Position numbers and translations under genes: made by a program. Below, piece after piece: positions 45,478 through 53,696 of a stretch of 64,000 nt of DNA. Source of the DNA: Lysobacter sp. GX 14042. GTDB lineage: Bacteria; Pseudomonadota; Gammaproteobacteria; Xanthomonadales; Xanthomonadaceae. The notes beneath the pieces are model-generated. The model did no database searches, had not been told where the DNA came from, and saw nothing but the letters and a program-made list of their open reading frames with translations. The stretch's first letter is position 1. Each line of letters starts with the position of its first letter. The DNA lies in the NCBI RefSeq assembly GCF_021390425.1, contig NZ_JAJUWY010000001.1:558001-622000 (forward strand), given 5' to 3'.

Positions 45478-46674
45478 ATGTCCGGGCACCATGACGTCCT
45501 GGTGATCGGCGCCGGCGCCGCCGGGCTGATGTGTGCGGTCACCGCCGCCCGGCGCGGGCGGCGGGTGCTGGTCATCGAGCACGCCAACAAGGTCGGCAAG
45601 AAGATCCTGATGTCCGGTGGCGGGCGCTGCAACTTCACCAACACCGGCACTACCCCGGCCAACTACCTCTCGGCCAACCCGCACTTCTGCAAGTCGGCGC
45701 TGGCGCGCTACACACCGTGGCACTTCATCGAAATGGTCGAGCGCCACGGCATCGCCTACCACGAGAAGGAGCTCGGGCAACTGTTCTGCGACGAGTCCTC
45801 CAGGCTGATCGTGCGGATGCTGCTGGACGAATGCGCCCGGGCCGGGGTGGAGGTCCGCACCCACTGCAGCGTCGAGCGCGTGGAGCAACCCGACGCCGGC
45901 GGCTTCCGGCTGCAGACCACGCAGGGGCGGTTCGCGGCCCCGGCCCTGGTGGTCGCCTGCGGCGGCCTGTCGATCCCCAGCATGGGCGCGAGCGGCTTCG
46001 GCTACGAGCTGGCGCGCCAGTTCGGCCACCCGGTGCTGCCGACCCGCGCCGGACTGGTGCCGCTCACGCTCAGCGGCAAGCACCATGAGCGGCTGGAAGG
46101 GCTGAGCGGGGTCGCCCTGCCGGTCACCGCCCGCTGCAACGGCCGGGACTTCAGCAACTCAATGCTGGTGACCCACCGCGGCGTGAGCGGTCCGGCGATC
46201 CTGCAGATCTCCTCGTACTGGCAGCCCGGCGACGAGCTGCGGCTGGACCTGCTGCCGGGATCCGATGCGCTGGAAACACTGCGGCAGCTGCAGGCCGCCC
46301 GCCCGGCCGCCGGACTCGGGACGGTGCTCGCCGAGCTGCTGCCCAGGCGTTTTGCCCAGCGGCTGTGCGAGGCGTGGCTGGCGCACCTGCAACCGGGGCG
46401 GCCGATGCGGCAGTTCAGCGCGCCACAGCTGCGCGAGGTTGCCGCCCTGCTGGCGGACTGGCCGCTGGTGGCCAGCGGCACCGAAGGCTACCGCACCGCC
46501 GAGGTCACCCTGGGTGGCGTGGATACCGACAGTGTGTCCTCGACCACCATGCAGTCGCGCACCGTGCCCGGCCTGTACTTCATCGGCGAGGTGCTCGATG
46601 TCACCGGCTGGCTCGGCGGCTACAACTTCCAGTGGGCCTGGGCCTCCGCCCACGCCGCCGGCACCGCGGTATAG
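45478..46674 (+). CDS. NAD(P)/FAD-dependent oxidoreductase (HI0933/YhiN, BaiN/RdsA type)
   Basis: A protein of 398 residues. The N-terminal FAD site is VIGAGAAGLMCAVTAARRG, followed by the family-specific ANKVGKKILMSGGGRCNFTN. The C-terminal flavin-binding end is GLYFIGEVLDVTGWLGGYNFQ. The fold is a two-dinucleotide-binding flavoprotein; the electron acceptor and physiological substrate are not known. It follows yaeQ closely, so the two may be co-transcribed. It is convergent with the host-attachment-family gene. Confidence 0.9.
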   Translation: MSGHHDVLVIGAGAAGLMCAVTAARRGRRVLVIEHANKVGKKILMSGGGRCNFTNTGTTPANYLSANPHFCKSALARYTPWHFIEMVERHGIAYHEKELGQLFCDESSRLIVRMLLDECARAGVEVRTHCSVERVEQPDAGGFRLQTTQGRFAAPALVVACGGLSIPSMGASGFGYELARQFGHPVLPTRAGLVPLTLSGKHHERLEGLSGVALPVTARCNGRDFSNSMLVTHRGVSGPAILQISSYWQPGDELRLDLLPGSDALETLRQLQAARPAAGLGTVLAELLPRRFAQRLCEAWLAHLQPGRPMRQFSAPQLREVAALLADWPLVASGTEGYRTAEVTLGGVDTDSVSSTTMQSRTVPGLYFIGEVLDVTGWLGGYNFQWAWASAHAAGTAV

Positions 46675-46680
46675 CCCGGC

Positions 46681-47076
46681 CTAGGACACCAGGATCCGCT
46701 GGATGTCGTCCAGCGGCGAATTGGTGAGGTTCTTCGCCAGCTCCCCGCGCAAGCGGTCCCGCGCCTCCTTGTGCAGCAGCCCGCGGATCTCGCCGAGGGT
46801 CTTTTCGTCGGCAACGATCACCAGGTCGTCGTAGCGCTGCTGCAGCGCGCCCTGGTTGAGGCCCTGCGCCAGTTGCTTGGCGAAGGTGGCCTTGTCGATG
46901 CGGTAGCCGTCGGTGCCGTCGGGCATCGAGCCGGAAGGCCCGTCATCGTTCATGTTCATCAGCTCCAGCAGATCGAACTGGTGGAGCATCAGGTCACGGT
47001 CATTGCCGCGGTTGCGGAACACGCGCGCGCCGGCGCCATCGGCAACCACCACCAAGGCTTCGTTCGGGATCTGCAT
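46681..47076 (-). CDS. Host-attachment-family protein (PF10116-like)
   Basis: A protein of 131 residues. The opening ALVVVADGAGARVFRNRG is the family hallmark, followed by a variable loop (MNDDGPSGSMPDGTDGY). A helical C-terminal half follows with YDDLVIVADEKTLGEIRGLL and LAKNLTNSPLDDI. The Pfam name comes from a Rhizobium mutant affected in attachment to plants. The fold resembles archaeal release-factor-like domains, and the real function is unknown. There is no signal peptide. Confidence 0.8.
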   Translation of the reverse strand: MQIPNEALVVVADGAGARVFRNRGNDRDLMLHQFDLLELMNMNDDGPSGSMPDGTDGYRIDKATFAKQLAQGLNQGALQQRYDDLVIVADEKTLGEIRGLLHKEARDRLRGELAKNLTNSPLDDIQRILVS

Positions 47077-47168
47077 GCGGCCTCCTGTCTGCTGTCGATG
47101 GCTCCGACACTGGCGCGCTGGCGGTTATGCATGTGTGTATGGGTGCGGGCACGGGGCTGCGGGTGCGG

Positions 47169-47174
47169 TAGGCT
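47169..47174 (+). promoter_or_regulatory. Possible -10 element of the FKBP gene
   Basis: TAGGCT ends 26 bases before the FKBP start codon. It is a further member of the recurrent TAGNNT set, without a visible -35. Confidence 0.28.
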
Positions 47175-47199
47175 TGGCGGCTTTCCCGTGGAAACCGCC

Positions 47200-47637
47200 A
47201 TGCGCCTGATCGCCTGCTTCGCCCTGTTTGCCGCCGTCCTGCTGGCTGGTTGCGGCGAGCCCGCGCCTCCGCCGGGTGGCACCGTGGCGGAGCTGCAGCG
47301 CATCGAGGTCACCACCGGCGAGGGGACGGTCGCCGCGGCCGGTGACGAGGTGACCGTGCACTACACCGGCTGGCTCTACGACGAGGCCGCGCCCGACCAC
47401 CGTGGCGCGGAGTTCGACAGCTCACGCACCCGGGGCGAGCCGTTCACCTTCCTGCTCGGTGCCGGACGGGTGATCCGTGGCTGGGACGAGGGCGTGGCCG
47501 GCATGCGGGTCGGCGGCCAGCGGGTGCTGATGATCCCGCCGGAGCTGGGCTACGGCCGCAAGGGTGCCGGCGGGGTGATCCCGCCGCAGGCCTCGCTGGT
47601 GTTCGAGGTCGAACTTCTCGACGTCGAGAAGCACTGA
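47200..47637 (+). CDS. FKBP-type peptidyl-prolyl isomerase lipoprotein
   Basis: A protein of 145 residues. A lipoprotein signal ends in LLAGC, so it sits on the periplasmic side. The FKBP domain is complete: VTVHYTGWLYD, FDSSRTRGEPFTFLLG, VIRGWDEGVAGMRVGGQR, IPPELGYG and SLVFEVELLDV, with the Tyr, Phe, Asp, Trp and Phe of the active pocket in place. It should isomerise prolyl bonds during envelope protein folding. A REP-like palindrome follows the stop. Confidence 0.92.
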   Translation: MRLIACFALFAAVLLAGCGEPAPPPGGTVAELQRIEVTTGEGTVAAAGDEVTVHYTGWLYDEAAPDHRGAEFDSSRTRGEPFTFLLGAGRVIRGWDEGVAGMRVGGQRVLMIPPELGYGRKGAGGVIPPQASLVFEVELLDVEKH

Positions 47638-47649
47638 CCCCTTGAACCG

Positions 47650-47682
47650 GTAGCCCGGGCAAGCGCAGCGCACCCGGGCTAC
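47650..47682. repeat. REP-like palindromic intergenic repeat
   Basis: GTAGCCCGGG (47650-47659) and CCCGGGCTAC (47673-47682) form a perfect 10-bp stem around a 13-base loop CAAGCGCAGCGCA. The form is like the GTAGCCCGGGT-type repeats dispersed in many gammaproteobacteria. It lies between convergent genes and may also aid termination. Confidence 0.65.
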
Positions 47683-47703
47683 GGTTATCCGGCGCGTCGG
47701 CGA

Positions 47704-48690
47704 CTACAGCGAGCGCATCACCCCGGCGGCCTTTTCGAACGAGGCGATGCGGGCGGCCGGATCGTGCAGGTTGGCGGTCAGCAGCAGCTCGTCGGGGCGG
47801 TGGCGCTCGATGAAGGCGGCGAGCTTTTCGCGCACCTGGCCGGCATCGCCGACCGCGCTCACCGCCAGCGCGCGTTCGACCCCGGCCTTCTCCGCCTGTG
47901 TCCACCACGACTCGATGTCGTCGATCGGCGGCGGCACCGGGCCCAGGTCGCCACGGCGCAGGTTGACGAAGCTCTGCTGCTGGCTGGTGAACTGGCGCCT
48001 GGCCTCGGCTTCGGTATCGGCCACGACCACGTTCATCGCCAGCATCGCGTAGGGCCTGTCCAGCCTCGCCGATGGGCGGAACTCGCGGTGGTAGACCGCC
48101 AGCGCCTCGTCCATCGCATCGGGCGCGAAGTGCGAGGCGAAGGCGAACGGCAGGCCCATGTGCGCCGAGAGGGTCGCACTGAACAGGCTTGAGCCCAGCA
48201 GCCAGACCGGCACCTGGATGCCTGCGCCGGGGACCGCCCGGACCGCCTGCCCGGGCTGCACCGGCTGGAAGTAGTGCAGCAGTTCGGCAACGTCCTGCGG
48301 GAAGGCATCGGCGCTGTTGAAGTAGCGGCGCAGCGCGCGTGCGGTCGCGGTATCGGTGCCGGGCGCGCGGCCCAGCCCCAGGTCGATGCGCTCGCCATGC
48401 AGCGAAGCCAGGGTGCCGAACTGCTCGGCGACCTGCAGCGGCGAATGGTTGGGCAGCATGATCCCGCCGGCGCCGACGCGGATGGTCGAGGTGCCGCCGG
48501 CGATATGGCCGATCAGCACCGCGGTCGCGGCGCTGGCGATGCCCGGCATGTTGTGGTGCTCGGCCAGCCAGAAGCGCCGGTACCCGGCCCGCTCGGCACG
48601 CTGCGCCAGTTCCAGCGAATTGGCGAAGGCCTGGCGGATGTCGCTGCCCTGCGGCACGGGTGCGAGGTCAAGGAGCGAGTACGGGATCAT
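47704..48690 (-). CDS. LLM-class (luciferase-like) flavin monooxygenase
   Basis: A protein of 328 residues. It is a TIM-barrel bacterial luciferase homologue of the YhbW/MsnO8 type. Family segments are [42 protein letters not shown] and [15 protein letters not shown]. It should use FMNH2 and oxygen on a small organic substrate that cannot be named. The serine hydrolase gene ends 9 bases upstream of its start, so they may be one transcript. Confidence 0.9.
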   Translation of the reverse strand: MIPYSLLDLAPVPQGSDIRQAFANSLELAQRAERAGYRRFWLAEHHNMPGIASAATAVLIGHIAGGTSTIRVGAGGIMLPNHSPLQVAEQFGTLASLHGERIDLGLGRAPGTDTATARALRRYFNSADAFPQDVAELLHYFQPVQPGQAVRAVPGAGIQVPVWLLGSSLFSATLSAHMGLPFAFASHFAPDAMDEALAVYHREFRPSARLDRPYAMLAMNVVVADTEAEARRQFTSQQQSFVNLRRGDLGPVPPPIDDIESWWTQAEKAGVERALAVSAVGDAGQVREKLAAFIERHRPDELLLTANLHDPAARIASFEKAAGVMRSL

Positions 48691-48699
48691 GCGGGACTC

Positions 48700-50352
48700 C
48701 TACGGGTTCTCGTCTTCGATGGGCGCCAGGCGCAGGTGATGGAAGTCGAAGCTGAAGTCGGTCAGGGGCGACACCGCCTCCATGCGGGCTTCGCGCACCT
48801 TGTTGTCCGGGTCCAGGCTGAAGGTGATGAAGGCGTCGGCGTTGAGCCAGCGCTGGTCCCAGCGGACGATGAAGGTGTCGGCCTGCCAGTGCTCCAGCTT
48901 ACCCGCCAGGTCGGGGGTACGGCTGAAATTGATCCGCAGCCCGTCCCCCGTTTCGCGGATGACCACCTCGCCATACCAGCGGTCGCGGTAGGTACCGGCG
49001 TAGCCGGCCAGCGGCAGCGAGGGGCGGCTGTCGGGGTCGCGGGCGTCCAGGTGCCCTTGCCAGTCCTTCTCCGCCTTTTCCTCCTGGCTGCCACGCGCGG
49101 CGGCGTAGGCACCGATCCAGTCGTGCTCCGGCGCGCCGAGATAGGCATCGAGGACCTCGTTGGTGATGGCGTTGAATGCCGCCCCGCTCTCGGCGCTGGT
49201 CAGCACGATCACGCCCAGTTCCCGCTCCGGCACCAGGGTGATGCGCGAGACGAAGCCGGGCCAGCCGCCGGTGTGCCAGACCAGCTTCTCGCCGCGGTAG
49301 TCGTTCAGGCTCCAGCCCTCGCCGTAGCCGCGGAAGTTGGGCTGGGCGGGTTCGAGCTCGGGCACGGCCGGCTTGCCGACCGGGATCGGGGTGGCCATCT
49401 GCCACATTGCCTGCTGGCGTTTCTCGCTGAACAGCCGCTCGGCGTCCTCGCCCTCGCCGGCAATCACGCCCTGGTCGAGCTGCACGCGGATCCAGCGGGT
49501 CAGGTCGTGGACGCTGGAGTACATGCCGCCGGCGCCGGAGACGTTGTGCCAGCTGACCCGTGGCGCCGGCACCAGTTCGTCGTGGTCGGCCCTGGAGTAG
49601 CCGGTGGCAACGTTGTCCCCGCTCCGCAGGTACTCGGAGTTGAAGCGGGTGTCGGCCATGCCCAGCGGATCGAGGATGCGCTGCTGCAGGAAGTCGCGGT
49701 AGGACTGTCCGCTGGCCTCCTCGACCACCAGCTGGGCGACGCCGAACAGGATGTTGTCGTAGGCGTACTTCTCGCGGAAGCCGCCTTCGATCGGCACCTG
49801 CGCCAGGCGTTCGGCGACATCGCGGGTGCTGTAGTCGCTGGTCGGCCAGTACAGCAGGTCGCCGGCGCCCAGCGGCAGGCCACTGCGGTGGACCAGCAGG
49901 TCGCGCACGCGCATCTCGCGGGTGATGTACGGGTCGGCCATGCGGAACCACGGCAGGTGGTCGATGACCCGGTCTTCCAGCTCCAGCTTGCCCTCGTCGG
50001 CCAGCATGGACAGCGCCGCGGAGGTAAAGGCCTTGGTGTTGGAGGCGATCGCGAACAGCGTGCGCGCATCCACCGGCTCCCGGGTTTCCAGGTCCTTCAC
50101 CCCGTAGCCGCGCTCGAGCACCACCTCGCCGTCCTTGACGATCGCCACCGCGATGCCGGGCACGTCGAAACGTTCGCGCACGGCTTCCACGTACGCATCC
50201 AGTCCATGCAGTCGCTCGGGCAGCACGTTGTTTGGGGTGCCGACGACGGCCGGCGCGGCCGGCTCCTGCACCGCCGCGGCCATCAGCGGCAGCGACAGGA
50301 CGGTTCCAAGTGCCAGCGCGCCCAGGCGCAGGCGGAAACGCGGGTGGTGCAT
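48700..50352 (-). CDS. Secreted serine hydrolase (class C beta-lactamase/penicillin-binding fold) with C-terminal DUF3471-like domain
   Basis: A protein of 550 residues. A signal peptide precedes a beta-lactamase-type domain with Ser104-x-x-Lys107 (ASNTKAF), Tyr198-x-Asn200 (YAYDNILF) and His360-Thr-Gly (WHTGGW), so the three catalytic motifs are intact. The last ~100 residues (LAGYAGTYRDRWYGEV) form a lipocalin-like beta domain seen in esterase/peptidase relatives. It is more likely a peptidase or esterase than an antibiotic-hydrolysing enzyme. It could share a transcript with the LLM gene downstream. Confidence 0.88.
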   Translation of the reverse strand: MHHPRFRLRLGALALGTVLSLPLMAAAVQEPAAPAVVGTPNNVLPERLHGLDAYVEAVRERFDVPGIAVAIVKDGEVVLERGYGVKDLETREPVDARTLFAIASNTKAFTSAALSMLADEGKLELEDRVIDHLPWFRMADPYITREMRVRDLLVHRSGLPLGAGDLLYWPTSDYSTRDVAERLAQVPIEGGFREKYAYDNILFGVAQLVVEEASGQSYRDFLQQRILDPLGMADTRFNSEYLRSGDNVATGYSRADHDELVPAPRVSWHNVSGAGGMYSSVHDLTRWIRVQLDQGVIAGEGEDAERLFSEKRQQAMWQMATPIPVGKPAVPELEPAQPNFRGYGEGWSLNDYRGEKLVWHTGGWPGFVSRITLVPERELGVIVLTSAESGAAFNAITNEVLDAYLGAPEHDWIGAYAAARGSQEEKAEKDWQGHLDARDPDSRPSLPLAGYAGTYRDRWYGEVVIRETGDGLRINFSRTPDLAGKLEHWQADTFIVRWDQRWLNADAFITFSLDPDNKVREARMEAVSPLTDFSFDFHHLRLAPIEDENP

Positions 50353-50385
50353 CTGGATTTCCCCTGACGGAACGAGGAAGGAACC

Positions 50386-51540
50386 TTAACCCGCCGAGGC
50401 CCCTTCCGGCTCCAGGACGACCCGGTTGCGACCCTTTGCCTTGGCCCGGTAAAGCGCGGCATCGGCCCGTGCAAGCAGGGTGTCGACCGAGTCGCCCGGC
50501 CGGTACCCGGCCACCCCGATCGAGACCGTCAACGCCCTCCCGCACGCGCACGACAGATCGATTGCCCCACGGACCCGCTCGGCCTTCTTCCTGGCGCCGT
50601 CGCGCGGGGTCTGCGGCAGGACCAGCACGAACTCCTCGCCGCCGTAGCGGCCCAGCGAATCGATGCTGCGCAGGCTGGCGGCGATGGTGGTGGCGACCTG
50701 CCGCAGCACCTGGTCCCCGGCCTGGTGGCCGTGGCGGTCGTTGACCTCCTTGAAGTGGTCCACGTCGAGCATGCACACCGACAGCGGACTGTGGCCGCGC
50801 CGGCTGCGCTCCACCTCTTCCTCCAGCCGCTCGAACAGGCGGCGGCGGTTGTACACGCCGGTCAGCGGGTCGCGTTCGGCCAGCACCTCCAGCTCGGCAT
50901 TGGCCTGGTTGAGGCGCTCCATCGCGCCGCGCAGCTCGGCATTGCGCTGGTGCAGCTTGCGCCGGAGCCGGCTGATGAACCCCCCGATCACGGCGAGCTG
51001 CACCATCAGCACGACGAAGGCCAGCAGCACGATGGCCTCGTGCGCCATGTCGAAGGCCTCCGGATCCCGCTGCCAGATGGCCAGCTGCAGGAGGAGGTAG
51101 CAGACGAGGAAGGCCCCGGCCAGCCGCATCAGCTGCCGCGTACCCAGGGCCAGGATCGCGTAGATGGCGGGAATGGCGGCCAGCATCGGAATCACCGGGC
51201 GCAGGGCGTCCCCGGTCACGAAGTAGGCCGCCCACAGGCCCACCGGGATCGGCGCGAAGACCTGCCAGAAGGTCATGCTGGGATCGCGGAACCCCAGGTT
51301 CAGGTGGAGCCGGAAAATCCGGTGGAAGACCAGCTGCATGAGCGCGGTCGCCCCCACGTAGCAGGCGCTCGTCCACCAGGGCAGCATCCCGAAGGCACTG
51401 CACAGCATCAGCAGCAGCCACACCACCAGGTGCGACACCGCCCCCATCCGCATGCGGCCCAGGCGCAGCGCCTGCCGGGCACGCGTTGCCGGATCCAGGC
51501 CCGCGCCGGTGTTCCCGGCGGGGATTTCAGGTGACTGCAT
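50386..51540 (-). CDS. Membrane-bound GGDEF diguanylate cyclase
   Basis: A protein of 384 residues. The ATG at 51540 has GGGAG upstream. Six hydrophobic helices cover residues 35-195, followed by a coiled-coil (NAELRGAMERLNQANAELEV) and a GGDEF domain. The active site is GGEEF at 300-304, so c-di-GMP synthesis is expected. The inhibitory site RxxD (Arg291, Asp294) stands exactly 5 residues before it, so product feedback is likely. The helices have no recognised sensor signature. The signal is unknown. Confidence 0.9.
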   Translation of the reverse strand: MQSPEIPAGNTGAGLDPATRARQALRLGRMRMGAVSHLVVWLLLMLCSAFGMLPWWTSACYVGATALMQLVFHRIFRLHLNLGFRDPSMTFWQVFAPIPVGLWAAYFVTGDALRPVIPMLAAIPAIYAILALGTRQLMRLAGAFLVCYLLLQLAIWQRDPEAFDMAHEAIVLLAFVVLMVQLAVIGGFISRLRRKLHQRNAELRGAMERLNQANAELEVLAERDPLTGVYNRRRLFERLEEEVERSRRGHSPLSVCMLDVDHFKEVNDRHGHQAGDQVLRQVATTIAASLRSIDSLGRYGGEEFVLVLPQTPRDGARKKAERVRGAIDLSCACGRALTVSIGVAGYRPGDSVDTLLARADAALYRAKAKGRNRVVLEPEGASAG

Positions 51541-51635
51541 GGTGCTCCCTTCCACGGAAGACTCTTGCCCAATGACGTTAACGGCCGCGGCGGCCGAAAC
51601 CTGGGACCCCGATCGGAAAATCCCCTCCCCTGTTG

Positions 51636-52298
51636 TCACGTCGCCGTCTTGCCCCCTGCCCCGACCGCCTCCGCCACCCGCCCCAGATCCTCCACCAGCT
51701 CCCGGAACCCGGCCTCGCGGCGCTCGTCCGGCATCCGCAGCACCGCCGAGGGATGCCAGCTGGCGAGGCCCCGGGCCTGCCCGGGCAGCGCCTGCCACCG
51801 ACCGCGTTCGCGGGTGACCCGGAACTGCCGTCCGAAGACCGTCTGCGCCGCCATGGCGCCAAGCGCGACGACCACCTTCGGCCGCAGCTGCAGCATTTCC
51901 GCGGCCAGCCACATCCGGCAGGCCTCCTGCTCGGCGGCATTGGCACGCTTGTGCAGCCGGGCCTTGCCGCGCTGCTCGAACTTGAAGTGCTTGACGGTAT
52001 TGGTCAGGTACAGGCGCTCGCGCTCCAGTCCCGCTTCCTGCAAGGCGCGGTCGAGCAGTTGCCCGGAGGGGCCGACGAAAGGTGCGCCGGCGATGTCCTC
52101 CTGGTTGCCCGGCTGCTCGCCGATCAGCATCGCCAGCGCATCGGCCGGCCCATCGCCGAACACGGTCTGGGTGGCCGGCCGCCACAACGGGCAGTTGCGG
52201 CAGTCGCGCGCCTTGCGCTCGAGCGTGCGCAGGTCACCGGCGGGAACCGGGTCCGCGAGCGGCTTGGCCAGCGGCAGCAGGAAGTCAGGGTCGGTCAC
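51636..52298 (-). CDS. UdgX-type uracil-DNA-binding protein
   Basis: This gives 220 residues from the GTG at 52298; an in-frame ATG at 52388 would run across the lexA promoter and adds a non-conserved tail. Motif A is GEQPGNQEDIAG, as in UdgX and unlike GEAPG of family 4 glycosylases. The UdgX-specific loop VKHFKFEQRGKARLHKR keeps the His that forms a covalent bond with the abasic sugar. Four cysteines for a 4Fe-4S cluster are partly visible (DCRNCPLW, then EACRMW). Motif B is ASWHPSAVLR. It should bind uracil in DNA irreversibly. It is divergent from lexA. Confidence 0.85.
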   Translation of the reverse strand: MTDPDFLLPLAKPLADPVPAGDLRTLERKARDCRNCPLWRPATQTVFGDGPADALAMLIGEQPGNQEDIAGAPFVGPSGQLLDRALQEAGLERERLYLTNTVKHFKFEQRGKARLHKRANAAEQEACRMWLAAEMLQLRPKVVVALGAMAAQTVFGRQFRVTRERGRWQALPGQARGLASWHPSAVLRMPDERREAGFRELVEDLGRVAEAVGAGGKTAT

Positions 52299-52369
52299 CG
52301 GGCGGATGATGAAATCCCCACCGTGCCCTTCCCGTGACCGGCCACGTTCAGGACTTTTTTGCGGGCTGT

Positions 52370-52386
52370 TACTAGAATTAGTACCC
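52370..52386 (+). promoter_or_regulatory. LexA operator candidate and -10 box at the lexA start codon
   Basis: TACTA-GAAT-TAGTA (52370-52383) is a perfect 5-bp inverted repeat around 4 bases. It includes the -10-like TAGAAT (52373-52378) and ends 3 bases before the ATG. Initiation would fall at about 52385, so the lexA mRNA may be leaderless. The palindrome also lies between lexA and the divergent UdgX gene. The half-site resembles the TTAG-N6-TACTA type of LexA box known from Xylella, but is not identical. Confidence 0.55.
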
Positions 52387-53055
52387 ATGCACCTCACCGA
52401 CACCCAGCGCCGCCTGCTCGACTACCTGCGCGGGCACATCGCCACGCATGGCTGGCCGCCGTCGCAGATGGAAATCGCGCGGGCCTTCGGGTTCCGCCAG
52501 AACCGCTCGGCGCGCTACCACCTGGAAGCGCTGGCGCAGGCGGGGCTGGTCGAACTTTCGGCCGGCCGCGCGCGCGGGATCAGGCTGACTGCGGCGGGCA
52601 ATGCAGCGCCTGCCCTGTCCGATGACGCGCCACTCCATCAGGCCGCCACCGGGCGTGCCGGTATCACCGGCCTGTTGCAGGTCCCCCTGCTTGGCCGGGT
52701 CGCCGCCGGCACCCCGATCGGCTCCGATCCGGAGGTCCGCCGCGAGGTGCAGCTCGACCCCGGCCTGTTCCGCCTGCGCCCGGACTACCTGCTGGAGGTC
52801 GAGGGCGAATCGATGCTGCTCGACGGCATCCTGCCCGGCGACCTGATCGGGGTGCGCCGCACCGCGCAGGCGCGCAATGGCCAGACCGTGGTGGCGCGGG
52901 TGGAGGGCGAGCTGACGGTCAAGCGCCTGGAGCACGGCCCGCGACAGCTGCGACTGCTGCCGCGCAATCCGGCCCATGCGCCGATCGAGATCGACCGGAC
53001 CGTCACCGATTTCGCCATCGAGGGGCTGTTCGCCGGCCTGGTCAGGCCGTCCTGA
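52387..53055 (+). CDS. lexA: LexA-type SOS repressor of the mutagenesis cassette
   Basis: A protein of 222 residues. A winged helix-turn-helix covers residues 1-65 (PPSQMEIARAFGFRQNRSARYHLEAL). The self-cleavage site is Ala107-Gly108 in RVAAGTP, the catalytic Ser142 is in EGESMLLDG and Lys179 is in GELTVKRLE; the 37-residue Ser-Lys distance equals that of E. coli LexA. It heads lexA-imuA-imuB-dnaE2. Xanthomonads often carry two LexA proteins, and the one beside imuAB-dnaE2 corresponds to LexA2. Its stop overlaps the imuA start. Confidence 0.92.
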   Translation: MHLTDTQRRLLDYLRGHIATHGWPPSQMEIARAFGFRQNRSARYHLEALAQAGLVELSAGRARGIRLTAAGNAAPALSDDAPLHQAATGRAGITGLLQVPLLGRVAAGTPIGSDPEVRREVQLDPGLFRLRPDYLLEVEGESMLLDGILPGDLIGVRRTAQARNGQTVVARVEGELTVKRLEHGPRQLRLLPRNPAHAPIEIDRTVTDFAIEGLFAGLVRPS

Positions 53056-53687
53056 TGGGAGCCGTGGTCGCCCTGGACAGCCTGCTGGCCTCGCGCCGGG
53101 TCTGGCGCGGCGGGCAGCCGGCCGAGCGCGCGCCCTCGCGGCAACCGACCGGCCACGCGGGCCTGGACGCCGCCCTGCCCGACGGCGGCTGGCCCGAGCA
53201 CGCATTGACCGAACTGCTGCTGCCGGCCGATGGCATCGGCGAGCTGCGCCTGCTGTGGCCGACCCTGGGGCGGCTGTCGCAGGCCGGCGGCCGGGTGGTG
53301 CTCGTCGCCCCGCCCTACCTGCCCTTCGCGCCCGCCTGGGTGGGCGCCGGCGTGCGGCTGGACCGGCTGCAGGTGGTGCGTACCGAAGGCCGCGACGCGC
53401 TGTGGGCGGCCGAGCAGTGCCTGCGTTCGGCCGCCTGTTCGGCAGTACTGTGCTGGCCGCACGGGGCCGACGATCGCGCCCTGCGCCGGCTGCAGGTAGC
53501 CGCCGAAACCGGGCAATGCCTGGGTTTCGCGATGCGGCCGCTGCGGGCGGCAGGCAACCCTTCGCCGGCGGCCTTGCGGATCGCTCTCGACGCCGACCCG
53601 GCGCAATTGCGGGTGCTCAAGTGCCGCGGCGGCAACCCGCCCACCCGGCCCTTGCCCTTCCCCGCCGCCGTCCAACAGGTGCAATGA
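53055..53687 (+). CDS. imuA: ImuA, accessory protein of the DnaE2 mutasome
   Basis: A protein of 210 residues. The fold is RecA/SulA-like, with GHAGLDAALPDGGWPEHALTEL near the N-terminus. A classical Walker A is absent, as in other ImuA proteins. In Caulobacter and Myxococcus-type cassettes ImuA is required with ImuB and DnaE2 for damage-induced mutagenesis. Its ATG overlaps the last base of the lexA stop, and imuB follows after 9 bases. Confidence 0.92.
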   Translation: MGAVVALDSLLASRRVWRGGQPAERAPSRQPTGHAGLDAALPDGGWPEHALTELLLPADGIGELRLLWPTLGRLSQAGGRVVLVAPPYLPFAPAWVGAGVRLDRLQVVRTEGRDALWAAEQCLRSAACSAVLCWPHGADDRALRRLQVAAETGQCLGFAMRPLRAAGNPSPAALRIALDADPAQLRVLKCRGGNPPTRPLPFPAAVQQVQ

Positions 53688-53696
53688 GGCCGACCG

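Noticed and set aside
47200-47637. Longer FKBP with an N-terminal extension from about 46771
   Set aside because: The extension runs over the opposite gene and lacks sense; the lipoprotein signal marks the start at 47200.
48700-50352. Antibiotic-resistance class C beta-lactamase
   Set aside because: The extra C-terminal beta domain and overall sequence fit the broader serine hydrolase/esterase group; no AmpC-specific context.
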